Assembly: GCF_042485795.1 (NCBI RefSeq)
Contig: NZ_CP169368.1
Coordinates: 2,108,001-2,172,000, forward strand
DNA: 64,000 nt
Reading direction: 5' to 3'
Source: Lonepinella sp042485795
GTDB lineage: Bacteria > Pseudomonadota > Gammaproteobacteria > Enterobacterales > Pasteurellaceae
The position numbers and the translations under genes are program-made. Positions 1 through 8,131 of the stretch are shown here, in pieces (within the stretch, counting starts at the first letter, position 1; each line of letters opens with the position of its first letter). The notes below the pieces were generated by a model that searched no databases, was not told the DNA's origin, and saw nothing but the letters and a program-made list of their open reading frames with translations.

Positions 1-187
1 TCGGCTGCGGTTTTTTATCGGCAGTCAGATGCGGCACCACGTCAACCAATTTCCCATCGGCATCCAGCACCAAAATCCAGCCGATTTTCTCTTCACTGAA
101 ACCGTAAGGCGGTACTTTCGGATTGCCCGTAATATCGGTTTCCGCCGCCAAACGGCGGTAATAGCGGGCAAGCGAGGTCAAAATCAT
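1..187 (-). CDS. cas8c: Cas8c (Csd1), type I-C Cascade large subunit, N-terminal part only
   Basis: Only the first 62 codons lie in the window; the gene runs off the left edge. The start ATG (185-187) overlaps the cas5 stop in an ATGA junction, so the two genes are translationally coupled. The protein begins MILTSLARYYRRL, the usual opening of Csd1/Cas8c proteins, and continues with a PPYGFSEEKIGW stretch. In type I-C systems Cas8c is the large subunit that recognises the PAM and joins Cas5 and Cas7 on the crRNA. Placement directly after cas5 is the standard I-C order cas3-cas5-cas8c-cas7. The cas7, cas4, cas1, cas2 genes and the CRISPR array would lie to the left, outside the window, and cannot be confirmed here. 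Confidence 0.88.
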   Translation of the reverse strand, partial: MILTSLARYYRRLAAETDITGNPKVPPYGFSEEKIGWILVLDADGKLVDVVPHLTADKKPQP

Positions 188-861
188 TTTTTCACCTCCT
201 CGGCATAAAACGGCGGCACGGCAATCATGCCGTTTTCCATTTCAGCACGGAAAAAATGCGGTGTATTGCCGTGATTAAAATCAATATCGTGCAACATCCA
301 ACCCAAATCGCGGTTGCGCTCAGTCTCGGATAAAGCAGACGGCGGCAAGGGTTCATCGTCCTCAATCAAGGCAAAATGTGCGGGAAATTCACGCACGCCC
401 ATACAAGGTTGCTGAAAACACTGCCCCTTTCTGGCACGGCGTTTAAACATCTCGATATGCTTGGTGATATTGTCTTCCGCCCCTGCTTTTGCCGTCATCA
501 CCGCATGGGCTTCAATCACATAGGCGACATCTTTCAATACCGTCGCCGCTCGCTGCTGGCGATCGTCATCAATTAAGGTATATAAACCCTCCACACTCTT
601 GCGCCGCATCGCACCACTGACTTTACTGTCGGAAATCTTACCGCCCAACTCATTACGCCGCAGTGATTCAAAACGAATCGGCTTTAACACATGAATGACA
701 TCAATCACCCAGCGAATTGCAGGCTTCCAATGCACCGCCGCCAAAATCCCGCGTGCCGCAGATGGCGTAATGACATCATAAGACACCCGTTCCACTTTCA
801 TTTCGGGACGGGTAAAACAGGCATAATCGCCCCAGATATGGAGTCTGATTTTGTTTGGCAT
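184..861 (-). CDS. cas5c: Cas5c (Cas5d), type I-C crRNA-processing endoribonuclease
   Basis: This 225-residue protein has the length of type I-C Cas5. In this subtype Cas5 replaces Cas6: it cuts pre-crRNA at the base of the repeat hairpin and stays bound as a Cascade subunit. Family hallmarks visible are an N-terminal RAMP strand (MPNKIRLHIWGDYACF), the RGILAAVHWKPAIRW segment and a KHIEMFKRRARKGQCF segment with the adjacent Lys134-His135 expected of the processing centre. The residue before WKP is His44; some characterised Cas5d proteins use a Tyr in this area, so catalytic details need an alignment. The RBS AGGAGA lies just upstream of the ATG, and a perfect hairpin resembling a CRISPR repeat lies in the leader (890-912). 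Base composition is richer in G+C than the ATPase gene upstream. The 3' end overlaps cas8c by four bases. Confidence 0.92.
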   Translation of the reverse strand: MPNKIRLHIWGDYACFTRPEMKVERVSYDVITPSAARGILAAVHWKPAIRWVIDVIHVLKPIRFESLRRNELGGKISDSKVSGAMRRKSVEGLYTLIDDDRQQRAATVLKDVAYVIEAHAVMTAKAGAEDNITKHIEMFKRRARKGQCFQQPCMGVREFPAHFALIEDDEPLPPSALSETERNRDLGWMLHDIDFNHGNTPHFFRAEMENGMIAVPPFYAEEVKK

Positions 862-889
862 GGTGTTCTCCTTGGGTTTTATTTACACA

Positions 890-951
890 CGCCTCTCCAT
901 TATGGAGAGGCGGATTAGCTTGCTAATTTAAATATCTTAGTTTCAATCCAC
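890..951 (-). promoter_or_regulatory. CRISPR-repeat-like element in the cas5 leader
   Basis: Read on the minus strand, 951-940 is GTGGATTGAAAC, which equals the conserved 3' end of type I-C CRISPR repeats. After 27 bases (939-913) comes a perfect inverted repeat at 912-890 with 11-base arms (CGCCTCTCCAT and its complement) around a single base, followed by GTG. A hairpin then GTG is the layout of a type I-C repeat. The whole resembles a degenerate mini-CRISPR: repeat tail, spacer-like 27-mer, repeat-like hairpin. It sits in the 116-base gap between the ATPase gene and cas5. It could be a crRNA-like regulatory RNA gene, a Cas5-cleavable leader controlling cas expression, the scar left when the ATPase gene inserted, or a coincidental terminator-like hairpin. 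Confidence 0.5.
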
Positions 952-977
952 ATAAAATAAATACAATATTTATTTTA

Positions 978-2450
978 TTATTGATTAGAATTAATTATTT
1001 TTTCAGTTAGCTCATTAGTGTATTTTTCCCATATTTCTGAAAGATTACTAAAATGTTCAATAGCACTTCTCCTAGTTAGATCATCATTGGGAATTTTTCG
1101 ATGATTATCGCCTGACTGTCTTCTAGTAATAGATTTCTTAACCCAATTATCATCACCATAATTTTCCACAATACTAGAATAAATAAACTCTTCAGGACTA
1201 TCAACTTTCTCATTTCCATTTCTCTTAATACTGGTGTATTGCAAAATATGCTGTAGCACTCGTTTCCTTTTAGTATCACTATCCTCCTCAGTACCTGATA
1301 ATTTTTTCTTTATTTGAGCTAATTTTTCCTTTTCTGATATATGTCTATCACCATCTAATACAAAAAAAGCCTTTTCAAGACCATTATCTTGAGCCAAAAA
1401 TAATCCACAAGCTATCGTAAATGCGTTATCTATTGAACCATAAATTTTTATTTCAGTTCCTTCTACAATATTATTTTTTTGCAAAAATCTAGTAACGATT
1501 TCTTTTGACACGATGTCTTCAACATAGATTATTCTTTCGGTTGGAATTTCACCCGTAAGCTGGATAAGTGCTTCTGACGTAATATTATCAAGACAATCTG
1601 TGTTATCCGATAAACTATTTGTCATATACTTAATATCAATTTTATCTTTTAGATTATACCTAACTATGTCTTCTCGGTGGGTTGTAAAAATAATTTGCAA
1701 ATTTCTTTCTTCGGCTAAATAAATTAATTTTTTCAATAGTTCTTTTAAAGCAAATGTGTGAAGTGTAAGATCTAGTTCATCAATAAGAATAAGAGAACCA
1801 TCTCCTGCATTATGAGCCACATTTAAAATTTCAATAATTTTATGTTCACCGGCTCCCATAAACAAACTGGGATAAGATATGCCGTTTACTTCTGCTATTT
1901 TGTATTTTCCATCCTTACTTTTGGCAATAGAAGAATAACTTCTTCCCATAACATCGCCGATATCTTTTAAAATTTTTGATTTCAAAGCGGTGCTATCATC
2001 AGCTATGATTTCAATTTTACTCTTTTTATTTTCCTTCTCAATCGCAGGTACACACAAATCAATGCCTAAAAAGTAAATTTCTCTCCTAGGTCGAGCATCA
2101 TACCTAGTCCATCTATCTTTTGTCTTTTTATAGCTTCTTTCTTGTACTTTATCATTTGAAAAATAAGTAATTTTCAATTCACTACCAGACCATACAGCGT
2201 AAGTCGTTGGTGGGAAAAAATCAGAAAATCTATAAACCTCTCCTTTTTTGTGCTTCTCATTAGACACATCTTTTTTTTGATACACACAAGCCAAAGCATG
2301 CAATACAGTAGACTTGCCACAACCATTCTCCCCAAAAATAGCAGTCAACCTTTTAGCTTCATCAAAACCAATAGCTAATTTTTTGATATTTTTTAACTTA
2401 ACAATTTCTAATTTTGTTAAAAATTCAGTTGATCGTTGATAAGTAGACAT
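978..2450 (-). CDS. ABC-type ATPase with TOPRIM-like C-terminal half (OLD-like), inside the cas operon
   Basis: The 490-residue protein has an SMC/RecF-like ATPase domain: Walker A GENGCGKST (residues 40-48), a signature-like segment SLFMGAGEHK, Walker B LILIDELDLTLH and an H-switch IIFTTHRED. After about residue 300 comes a TOPRIM-like half with RIIYVED, where the acidic residue is expected, and FFVLDGDRH, matching the DxD element. This is the architecture of OLD-family nucleases and related AAA_15/AAA_21 defence ATPases, so a nucleolytic antiphage role is inferred, not shown. It lies between cas3 (75 bases upstream) and cas5 (116 bases downstream), on the same strand. It is much more AT-rich than both flanking cas genes and has no uptake signal, which suggests separate acquisition. 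It is not a known type I-C component. Confidence 0.75.
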   Translation of the reverse strand: MSTYQRSTEFLTKLEIVKLKNIKKLAIGFDEAKRLTAIFGENGCGKSTVLHALACVYQKKDVSNEKHKKGEVYRFSDFFPPTTYAVWSGSELKITYFSNDKVQERSYKKTKDRWTRYDARPRREIYFLGIDLCVPAIEKENKKSKIEIIADDSTALKSKILKDIGDVMGRSYSSIAKSKDGKYKIAEVNGISYPSLFMGAGEHKIIEILNVAHNAGDGSLILIDELDLTLHTFALKELLKKLIYLAEERNLQIIFTTHREDIVRYNLKDKIDIKYMTNSLSDNTDCLDNITSEALIQLTGEIPTERIIYVEDIVSKEIVTRFLQKNNIVEGTEIKIYGSIDNAFTIACGLFLAQDNGLEKAFFVLDGDRHISEKEKLAQIKKKLSGTEEDSDTKRKRVLQHILQYTSIKRNGNEKVDSPEEFIYSSIVENYGDDNWVKKSITRRQSGDNHRKIPNDDLTRRSAIEHFSNLSEIWEKYTNELTEKIINSNQ

Positions 2451-2525
2451 TTCTCTCTCCAGTTTATAAAGTAAAAAAATCGTTCAGATAAATTTTCAGT
2501 AGTTTACATCTAACAACATTATATA

Positions 2526-4808
2526 TCAAAACACTAACCCCTCCACCTCCAAAAACACCACATTCTCCCAATTCAACCCCGCCATCTTGTCATACAAGCC
2601 CAACCCAATCAGACTGTAAAACTGTCTGCCGAAGGTCTGTTCGTTGATCGGCTCTATCCGTCCTGCTTGGAACAGGGCATTTAAGGCTTTTTCGGGGATT
2701 TGCACGGTGTAGCGTTGCAGCTCGCGCAGCAGTCCGCCGATTTGGTCGGCGTAGTGCAGGCTTTCGATTAGTTTTTCGGCTTCTTTGTTGAACGGAACAA
2801 GCAGCGGACGCATGGTATTTTCAATCATTTGAAACTGTTGTGCGATGGTTTGGAACGGGAAGTCGAGGCTGTGTGCCGCGTTGTGGTGTTTGGCAAGGAT
2901 CTGTTTGCGATCCAGATCTTTGCCTTTTTGTGCGTACACTTCTTTGAAGTAGGCGGTGATGGCAGCAACCGACAGCAAATCATCGGCGTAATGCCGTTCA
3001 ACAGTACGCATGGCGGCAGCAAGCAGTCCGAGTTCGGCTGGGGTTTTCCATTGTTCTTCGGGTTTGAAAACCCAGACAAAGCTGTTTTCAGACGGCATTT
3101 TGCCCTCGCGATTGCAGCGTCCTGCGGCTTGGGCGACGGAATCCAAGCCTGCTTCGGCTCGCATGACGAGCGGAAAATCAACATCTACGCCCGCTTCAAT
3201 CAGAGAAGTGGCGATAACGCGGCAGGGGTCGCCGTTTTGCAGACGGCAGCGGATTTCTTTCAGAATTTGCGAACGGTGTTCGGCACACAGTAATGTGGTA
3301 AGGAGAAACACGCCGTCCGATGCTTTGACCTGTTCGTACAGACTGCGGGCATGGCGGCGGTTGTTGACGATGATGAGGATTTGCGGATTTTCGCTGAGTT
3401 TGTCCTGCAAATCGCTGTCGCTTTGGGTACCGATGTGCTGCACGGTGGTGCGTTTGAGTTGGGCGAAAAGTGCGGTCGGATTGGGTGCAATTTCGCGTAC
3501 ATTGTCAAAGCCGCGGTAAAAGCCGTGTGTCGCATGAATGGCGGGCTGGGTGGCGGTACACATCACCACCGAGCAATGGTAGTTGCGGGTCAGCTCCTTA
3601 ATCGCCTGCATAATCGGCAGCAACAGGTTCAGCGGCAGCATTTGCGCTTCATCAAGAATAATCACGCTGCCCGCGATATTGTGCAGCTTGCGGCAACGGG
3701 AAGAACGGTCGGCAAACAGCGATTCGAAAAACTGCACCGCCGTGGTTACCACAATCGGCATATCCCAGTTTTCCGCCGCCAGCCGCAATTTGTCTTTGCT
3801 ATTTTTATCTTGCAGCCTGCTGTCGTCAAAACTGCTGTGGTGTTCCAATACCGCATCTTCGCCCAACTCGCCAAAGGCTTTGCGAAACTCGGCGGCGTTT
3901 TGCTCGATGATGCTGGTAAAAGGTATCACATAAATTACCCGCCGCATACCATGCTGCTTGGCGTGTTGCAAGGCGAACGCCATAGAGCTGAAAGTTTTGC
4001 CGCCGCCGGTGGGGACGGTCATACTGAACAAGCCCGGTGCTTGCACCGCTTGCGCAACGGCATAATCGTAAATTTCATTACGCAGGCGGTTTAAGGCGGC
4101 ATGGCGTTTTTCCGCTTCGCTCCCTTGCGGAGCAGCGGCGGTACGTTGTCTGAATGCTTGAATAAAACGGTTAAAATGCTGTTGCAGAGGGTTTAAATCA
4201 GGATAGTCGCCACGCAAAACGGGTTTATTTTCCGCTTCGGCATAGAATCTTTCCGTATCGAGAAAATCGGCATCGACCAAACAGGAATAAAGCATACGGG
4301 TAAAAAAAGCCTGCGAAAACCCTTTGCAGTCGGGAGCAGGCTTTAATGGCGGAAACGGCAGCGTTTCAGGCAGCGTAATTTCCTGCTGCCACACTGCATC
4401 CAATTTGGGAATATCCACACCAAACTGCAAGTCCAGCCTCTGCGATAAAGTGCGACGGTTATCGCCTTCGCCATTGCCATTCGCCAAACCCGCATGATGT
4501 CCGGCAATGCAAAATGCTGCTAATTTACCCAGTTTATCGCCCCAGCACTCAATAGCAATCTTTGCTCCTGCGGTAGCATGGTCAACCGATTTACCGCCGT
4601 GTAGCCGCCGGTCAAATTCAGGCGTATATTTACCCAAATCATGCAACTGTCCCGTATAACGGGCGATTTCCTGTGCCGCAAAAACGGTGGCAAACAAAGT
4701 CGCCGTTTCACCGACATTCTGTGCATGGCTGCGCATTGTCTGCCAAGCATTTTCAGGTTGATTTTCAAGGGAGTGTGCGTAGTAGGTTTTGTTGGGGGGG
4801 TTATTCAT
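2526..4808 (-). CDS. cas3: Cas3 HD-nuclease/helicase, type I-C
   Basis: Cas3 is the effector recruited by DNA-bound Cascade; it nicks, unwinds and degrades the displaced strand. The 760-residue protein has an N-terminal HD nuclease with His28, HD at 56-57 (GQLHDLGKYTPEF), a further His in VDHATAGAK and AGHHAGL. The SF2 helicase follows with Walker A VPTGGGKTFSS, a DEAQ box (ILDEAQML) and the CTATQPA motif. All expected metal and ATP residues are present, so it appears active. The frame is open nine codons further upstream (to 4835), but the ATG at 4808 has the AAGGGA ribosome site at a good distance and the usual N-terminus. It starts 38 bases after the res stub, so it is probably transcribed with the upstream genes. 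One uptake signal lies inside at 3468-3476. Confidence 0.95.
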   Translation of the reverse strand: MNNPPNKTYYAHSLENQPENAWQTMRSHAQNVGETATLFATVFAAQEIARYTGQLHDLGKYTPEFDRRLHGGKSVDHATAGAKIAIECWGDKLGKLAAFCIAGHHAGLANGNGEGDNRRTLSQRLDLQFGVDIPKLDAVWQQEITLPETLPFPPLKPAPDCKGFSQAFFTRMLYSCLVDADFLDTERFYAEAENKPVLRGDYPDLNPLQQHFNRFIQAFRQRTAAAPQGSEAEKRHAALNRLRNEIYDYAVAQAVQAPGLFSMTVPTGGGKTFSSMAFALQHAKQHGMRRVIYVIPFTSIIEQNAAEFRKAFGELGEDAVLEHHSSFDDSRLQDKNSKDKLRLAAENWDMPIVVTTAVQFFESLFADRSSRCRKLHNIAGSVIILDEAQMLPLNLLLPIMQAIKELTRNYHCSVVMCTATQPAIHATHGFYRGFDNVREIAPNPTALFAQLKRTTVQHIGTQSDSDLQDKLSENPQILIIVNNRRHARSLYEQVKASDGVFLLTTLLCAEHRSQILKEIRCRLQNGDPCRVIATSLIEAGVDVDFPLVMRAEAGLDSVAQAAGRCNREGKMPSENSFVWVFKPEEQWKTPAELGLLAAAMRTVERHYADDLLSVAAITAYFKEVYAQKGKDLDRKQILAKHHNAAHSLDFPFQTIAQQFQMIENTMRPLLVPFNKEAEKLIESLHYADQIGGLLRELQRYTVQIPEKALNALFQAGRIEPINEQTFGRQFYSLIGLGLYDKMAGLNWENVVFLEVEGLVF

Positions 4809-4846
4809 TTTTAGGTATTTCCCTTTTCGTTTCATTCAATTAAGGC

Positions 4847-4930
4847 TTACACCTGTTTTGCCAAACTTTCCGCTTGCGGCACACGCAGGGATAAACGTCC
4901 GTTAATATGTTGCTGTATGCGGGTGTTCAT
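4847..4930 (-). pseudogene. N-terminal stub of a type III restriction (Res) subunit
   Basis: A 27-codon frame starts at an ATG that overlaps the rhuM stop (ATGA, 4927-4930) and ends at TAA. It reads MNTRIQQHINGRLSLRV and then PQAESLAKQV. The INGRLSLR-PQ-ESL pattern matches, from memory of the family, the opening of Res-type DEAD-box restriction subunits encoded next to mod genes. The helicase and nuclease body is missing and cas3 begins 38 bases later. I infer a deletion that fused the start of res to the region ahead of the cas operon. It could still be translated as a short peptide through coupling to rhuM. Confidence 0.6.
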
Positions 4931-5958
4931 GATTTATTTTCCTTATCCATTTGCTTTAACAAACGGTCAAAATCGCTTTCAAACAAGCGGTCTTGCACAA
5001 TGCGGTATTTTTCAAACTCGCTTTCGGCGTGTGCTTGGGCGATTTCTGAGCTCACCTTGCTGGCATCCTGCAAAACCTCACGTTCGGTTGCTGCAATAAA
5101 GCGGTTTAAACGCACTTCCCAATCCTGCATCGTCATCGGAATATGACGTTGCGCCATATCCTCGGCAATATCCAGATAGGCATTAACCAACCGCAAAAGC
5201 TGTGCCATTTCCTCTTCGCTCAAATAATTTTTAGCAACCGATACATCATATTTTTGAATCTTGCCGTGCGGCGCATCTTTCCAAGTATTCAGCCCCATAT
5301 GCGGCTTTTGGGCATCCGCCCGGTGATAGACCACTTCGGCAGCAGTCTGACCGTGGATTGCCCAATGCAATTTGTTTTGCACCGTAGCAAAAAAACGCTT
5401 AGTAGCTTGCGCCGACACGTCATAATCTACTGCCGTAGCATAAATATCGGTAATTTTCTGATAAAACTTGCGTTCCGACAGGCGGATTTCACGCACCCGC
5501 TGCAATTGTTCTTCAAAATAATCTTCGGTAAAAATAGAACCGCCGTTCTTCAAGCGTTCGTCATCCATCACATACGCCTTGATGGTGAAGCTCTCCACAA
5601 TCTCGGTTGCCCATTTGCGAAACTGCACCGCCCGCTCGGAATTGACTTTATAACCCACCGCAATGATGGCAGAGAGATTATAGTGCTTGGTGTTGTAGTT
5701 TTTACCGTCTTCGGCAGTTATCCGAAAATTTCGGATAACTGAATTCTCCTGCAACTCACTGTCTGAAAATATCTTTTTCAAATGATAGTTGATGGTACGG
5801 ACATCTACATCATATAAAACCGCCATCATCTTCTGTGTCAACCAGACATTTTCATCGGCATACACCGCCTGCACACCACTTTCCCTATTAGCCGCCACAA
5901 AGGTCAGATACTCCGCTGCCGAAGAGCGGGTAATTGAAAGCTCATTTTTCTTTTTCAT
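4927..5958 (-). CDS. rhuM: RhuM family protein
   Basis: The 343-residue protein is intact and matches the RhuM family first named from Salmonella. The N-terminal part (ADENVWLTQKMMAVLYDVDVRTINYHL) looks like a DNA-binding helix-turn-helix, followed by the conserved YNLSAIIAVGYKVNSERAVQFRKWA segment. The C-terminal half is helical and charged, with the EIRLSERKFYQKITDIYATAVDYD motif. RhuM genes often lie between mod and res of type III restriction-modification loci, and here the gene sits between stubs of exactly those two genes. Its biochemical role is not established. It starts seven bases after the mod stub ends and its stop overlaps the res stub start, so it remains in the ancestral operon arrangement while both enzymes are gone. 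Confidence 0.9.
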   Translation of the reverse strand: MKKKNELSITRSSAAEYLTFVAANRESGVQAVYADENVWLTQKMMAVLYDVDVRTINYHLKKIFSDSELQENSVIRNFRITAEDGKNYNTKHYNLSAIIAVGYKVNSERAVQFRKWATEIVESFTIKAYVMDDERLKNGGSIFTEDYFEEQLQRVREIRLSERKFYQKITDIYATAVDYDVSAQATKRFFATVQNKLHWAIHGQTAAEVVYHRADAQKPHMGLNTWKDAPHGKIQKYDVSVAKNYLSEEEMAQLLRLVNAYLDIAEDMAQRHIPMTMQDWEVRLNRFIAATEREVLQDASKVSSEIAQAHAESEFEKYRIVQDRLFESDFDRLLKQMDKENKS

Positions 5959-5964
5959 TGATAT

Positions 5965-6174
5965 TCATCCTAGCTTACTGCCAAGCTCCTGTTCCAACGC
6001 CTTTAATGCCTGTAGGTTATCGCAGAAAATCAAACGGTTGTCAAAAAATGCCCTATTTTCTGACCGCACTTTGGCATGATACGACCGTTCCGCATCCTCC
6101 AATAAAATCCGTGCCTCTAGCTTGGGATGCTTGTCTTTGCTTATCCAAGTGAGTTCGAGTTTTTGTTTGGTCAT
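5965..6174 (-). pseudogene. N-terminal stub of a type III adenine DNA methyltransferase (Mod)
   Basis: The 69-codon frame contains KQKLELTWISKDKHPKLEAR, then ILLEDAERSYHAKV and DNRLIFCDNLQALKALEQEL. These are the first residues typical of Mod-type site-specific DNA methyltransferases. The protein ends in GSKLG just where the SAM-binding FxGxG-like and DPPY catalytic motifs should begin, so it cannot methylate DNA. The ATG overlaps the stop of the OLD-like gene (ATGA), and the stop is seven bases from rhuM. An uptake signal lies inside (6063-6071). Most likely the centre and C-terminus were deleted; whether the short product is made is unknown. Confidence 0.75.
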
Positions 6175-8036
6175 TTGGTATTCTCTTCAAAACAATAACT
6201 TTCTTCAGATATATTATTTTCTTTAACCCATCTTCTTAAAATTTTGTCGTAATTGATACCATCGTTTTCACATTCATTTGAATTATCCATTAACTCATTT
6301 AACATAGTAAGTACACTATTTCTAACGCACTCATCATCTTGAATTTTTTTCCAGCTCGCAAATGGCTTGTCTTTACTAGGTAATTTCATTTTATGATGTT
6401 GCTCAAAATTCGGACAAGAACAACGATAAATAATATTAATACCATTTTCCCTAGCTTTAAATATTTCTTGACATATTTTATTATTTATTGAATAAGCTGG
6501 ATTTATTTTTTCACCTTTCGGTGTTTTTGGAGAATCAATATCGTGTAGAATAGAAAAATTAATCTTAAAATGTGCCAACATTTTGACCAAGATAGCAATA
6601 GTTGCCTTACCTCTTGCACGAACAATTAACGGTCTTTCTTCTATTGGAAATGAACTGCTATTTAATCTCATCACCTCATTGAACGCAGCAAATTCTGTAT
6701 CCCCTTCAACAATTAACACTTTATTACCAAAGAACATTTCTGATAAATATGTATCAAAAAGCATAAGAGCTTTTAGATTATCTAATTCACTTTCGCTAAA
6801 TTTAATCTCATCGACCCGATAAATATTAGGAGATAAGTGTTTTTCTTTTCGATGAAGGCGAACAATTGTTGTATGATTTTCTAGTGGATCGACAAATACA
6901 GGATTATGAGTACTTAATATAACTTGCCAGCCGGCTTCCGCAGCTAGCTTGTATAAATGTTCTTTAGCTGCACGGATTGCAGAAGGGTGTAAAGCAGCTT
7001 CTGGCTCATCAATTAGTAGCATATAGCCAGGAAGAAACAAATCTTCTATGTTTTGGGTGCTATTTTTTAATCTTTCTTCTATTTCATTAATTTTATCTCG
7101 ATCTTTTTTATTTAGGCTAGGTTTTGCTTTAAGTTTATTCAATTCAACTTGATCTTTTTCTGTTTTCTTTTTTTGCTCAGATAATTCATTTAGCTCAGAT
7201 CTTACTTGCAGCATAGACCAAAATAAAGTTCTTTGTGATCCTGTACCTTGTTGATCCCAACGAACCAAATTATCTTGCTCCATAATATCAATTCTTGAAT
7301 TATTAATAAGAGATTTTGATAAATCAAAACCCAAATCCCCAACAGAGATATTCAGTTTTGTATCAAGTGAACTAAATACTTTTTTGTATGATAAGCTAAT
7401 TTTTCCCTGTATTTCATCTAATTGCCCTTGAAGCTCAGTAATAGGAGCTTGAGCTACTAATCTTAATTCATCAATCTTTTTGCTTAAAATAGAATCTTCA
7501 TCACTCATAAGATCAGTATACTTTTTGATAATAGGCTCTAAAACTAATGTTAATAGTTTCTTATGTTCTTCTTGAGGGTTATCTAAAGATCCAATTCTAA
7601 ATGGTTTAGGTAAACGACTATTGAAAACAGTATCAAGACCTGCAGCCTTACCATCTTTAGCATAATCACTTGATTCAGGATCCCAAGTGCTACGTTCAGG
7701 TTTCCCTCCGCTACAACTCCATTCCCATTTTGATCTTACCAAGAGAAGATCATCTTTTTCCTCCTTCCATTTTTCATCAATATTTGCTACTCCCTTTGGA
7801 ATATGTACCCATAACTCAACAATAGCAGAATTTCCATTGGCTGTTTTACATATATCTTCCGGCTTTAATGATTCTTGGTTTACTGCTAACTCATACGCTC
7901 TAAGAACTGTAGTCTTTCCCGAATTATTTGCCCCAACAAGGCAAACAATATCATCTAGATCTACAGTCAAGCCATCATTACCAATACAACCAATATTTTT
8001 AATGTGCATGCGCACCAAGTGTGAACGATTAGACAT
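6171..8036 (-). CDS. OLD-family-like ATP-dependent nuclease (ABC ATPase plus TOPRIM)
   Basis: The 621-residue protein starts with a RecF/SMC-like ATPase, with Walker A GANNSGKTT at residues 35-43. A long helical, lysine-rich middle, probably coiled coil (about residues 200-320), is followed by Walker B YMLLIDEPEAALHP and the H-switch ILSTHNPVF. The C-terminal TOPRIM domain has KVLIVEGDTEF, GKATIAIL and ILHDIDSPK, so the metal-binding Glu and DxD residues are present. This architecture is that of OLD nucleases, which act in phage defence. No UvrD-like helicase partner (as in Gabija) is adjacent. The stop overlaps the mod stub start (ATGA), placing it at the head of the defence operon. The gene is AT-rich and lacks uptake signals. 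A TATAAT-like -10 lies upstream at 8328-8333. Confidence 0.85.
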   Translation of the reverse strand: MSNRSHLVRMHIKNIGCIGNDGLTVDLDDIVCLVGANNSGKTTVLRAYELAVNQESLKPEDICKTANGNSAIVELWVHIPKGVANIDEKWKEEKDDLLLVRSKWEWSCSGGKPERSTWDPESSDYAKDGKAAGLDTVFNSRLPKPFRIGSLDNPQEEHKKLLTLVLEPIIKKYTDLMSDEDSILSKKIDELRLVAQAPITELQGQLDEIQGKISLSYKKVFSSLDTKLNISVGDLGFDLSKSLINNSRIDIMEQDNLVRWDQQGTGSQRTLFWSMLQVRSELNELSEQKKKTEKDQVELNKLKAKPSLNKKDRDKINEIEERLKNSTQNIEDLFLPGYMLLIDEPEAALHPSAIRAAKEHLYKLAAEAGWQVILSTHNPVFVDPLENHTTIVRLHRKEKHLSPNIYRVDEIKFSESELDNLKALMLFDTYLSEMFFGNKVLIVEGDTEFAAFNEVMRLNSSSFPIEERPLIVRARGKATIAILVKMLAHFKINFSILHDIDSPKTPKGEKINPAYSINNKICQEIFKARENGINIIYRCSCPNFEQHHKMKLPSKDKPFASWKKIQDDECVRNSVLTMLNELMDNSNECENDGINYDKILRRWVKENNISEESYCFEENTK

Positions 8037-8131
8037 TTTTAAAATTTCCTATTTGATAAAATTAATTTTTAAGTTGAATAGATAGAACTAACAGCAACTT
8101 TTGCTCACTGATAAATAAACTTCTAAAGCAT

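Noticed and set aside
890..912. The hairpin as a simple terminator of the ATPase gene
   Set aside because: No T-run follows it on the minus strand (GTGTGTAAAT), and it sits in the cas5 leader with a repeat-like tail nearby; kept as a regulatory candidate instead.
1..960. A full CRISPR array inside the window
   Set aside because: Only one 12-base repeat end and one repeat-like hairpin occur; there is no second full repeat or regular spacing. The array would be left of the window.
2829..4094. Long plus-strand open frames opposite cas3
   Set aside because: They are antisense shadows of cas3 in G+C-rich DNA, with no ribosome site or recognisable domain.
4836..6174. A functional type III restriction-modification system
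   Set aside because: Both mod and res are only N-terminal stubs without catalytic motifs.
6171..8036. Gabija system (GajA)
   Set aside because: The protein has the ATPase-TOPRIM architecture but no UvrD-like GajB gene is adjacent.
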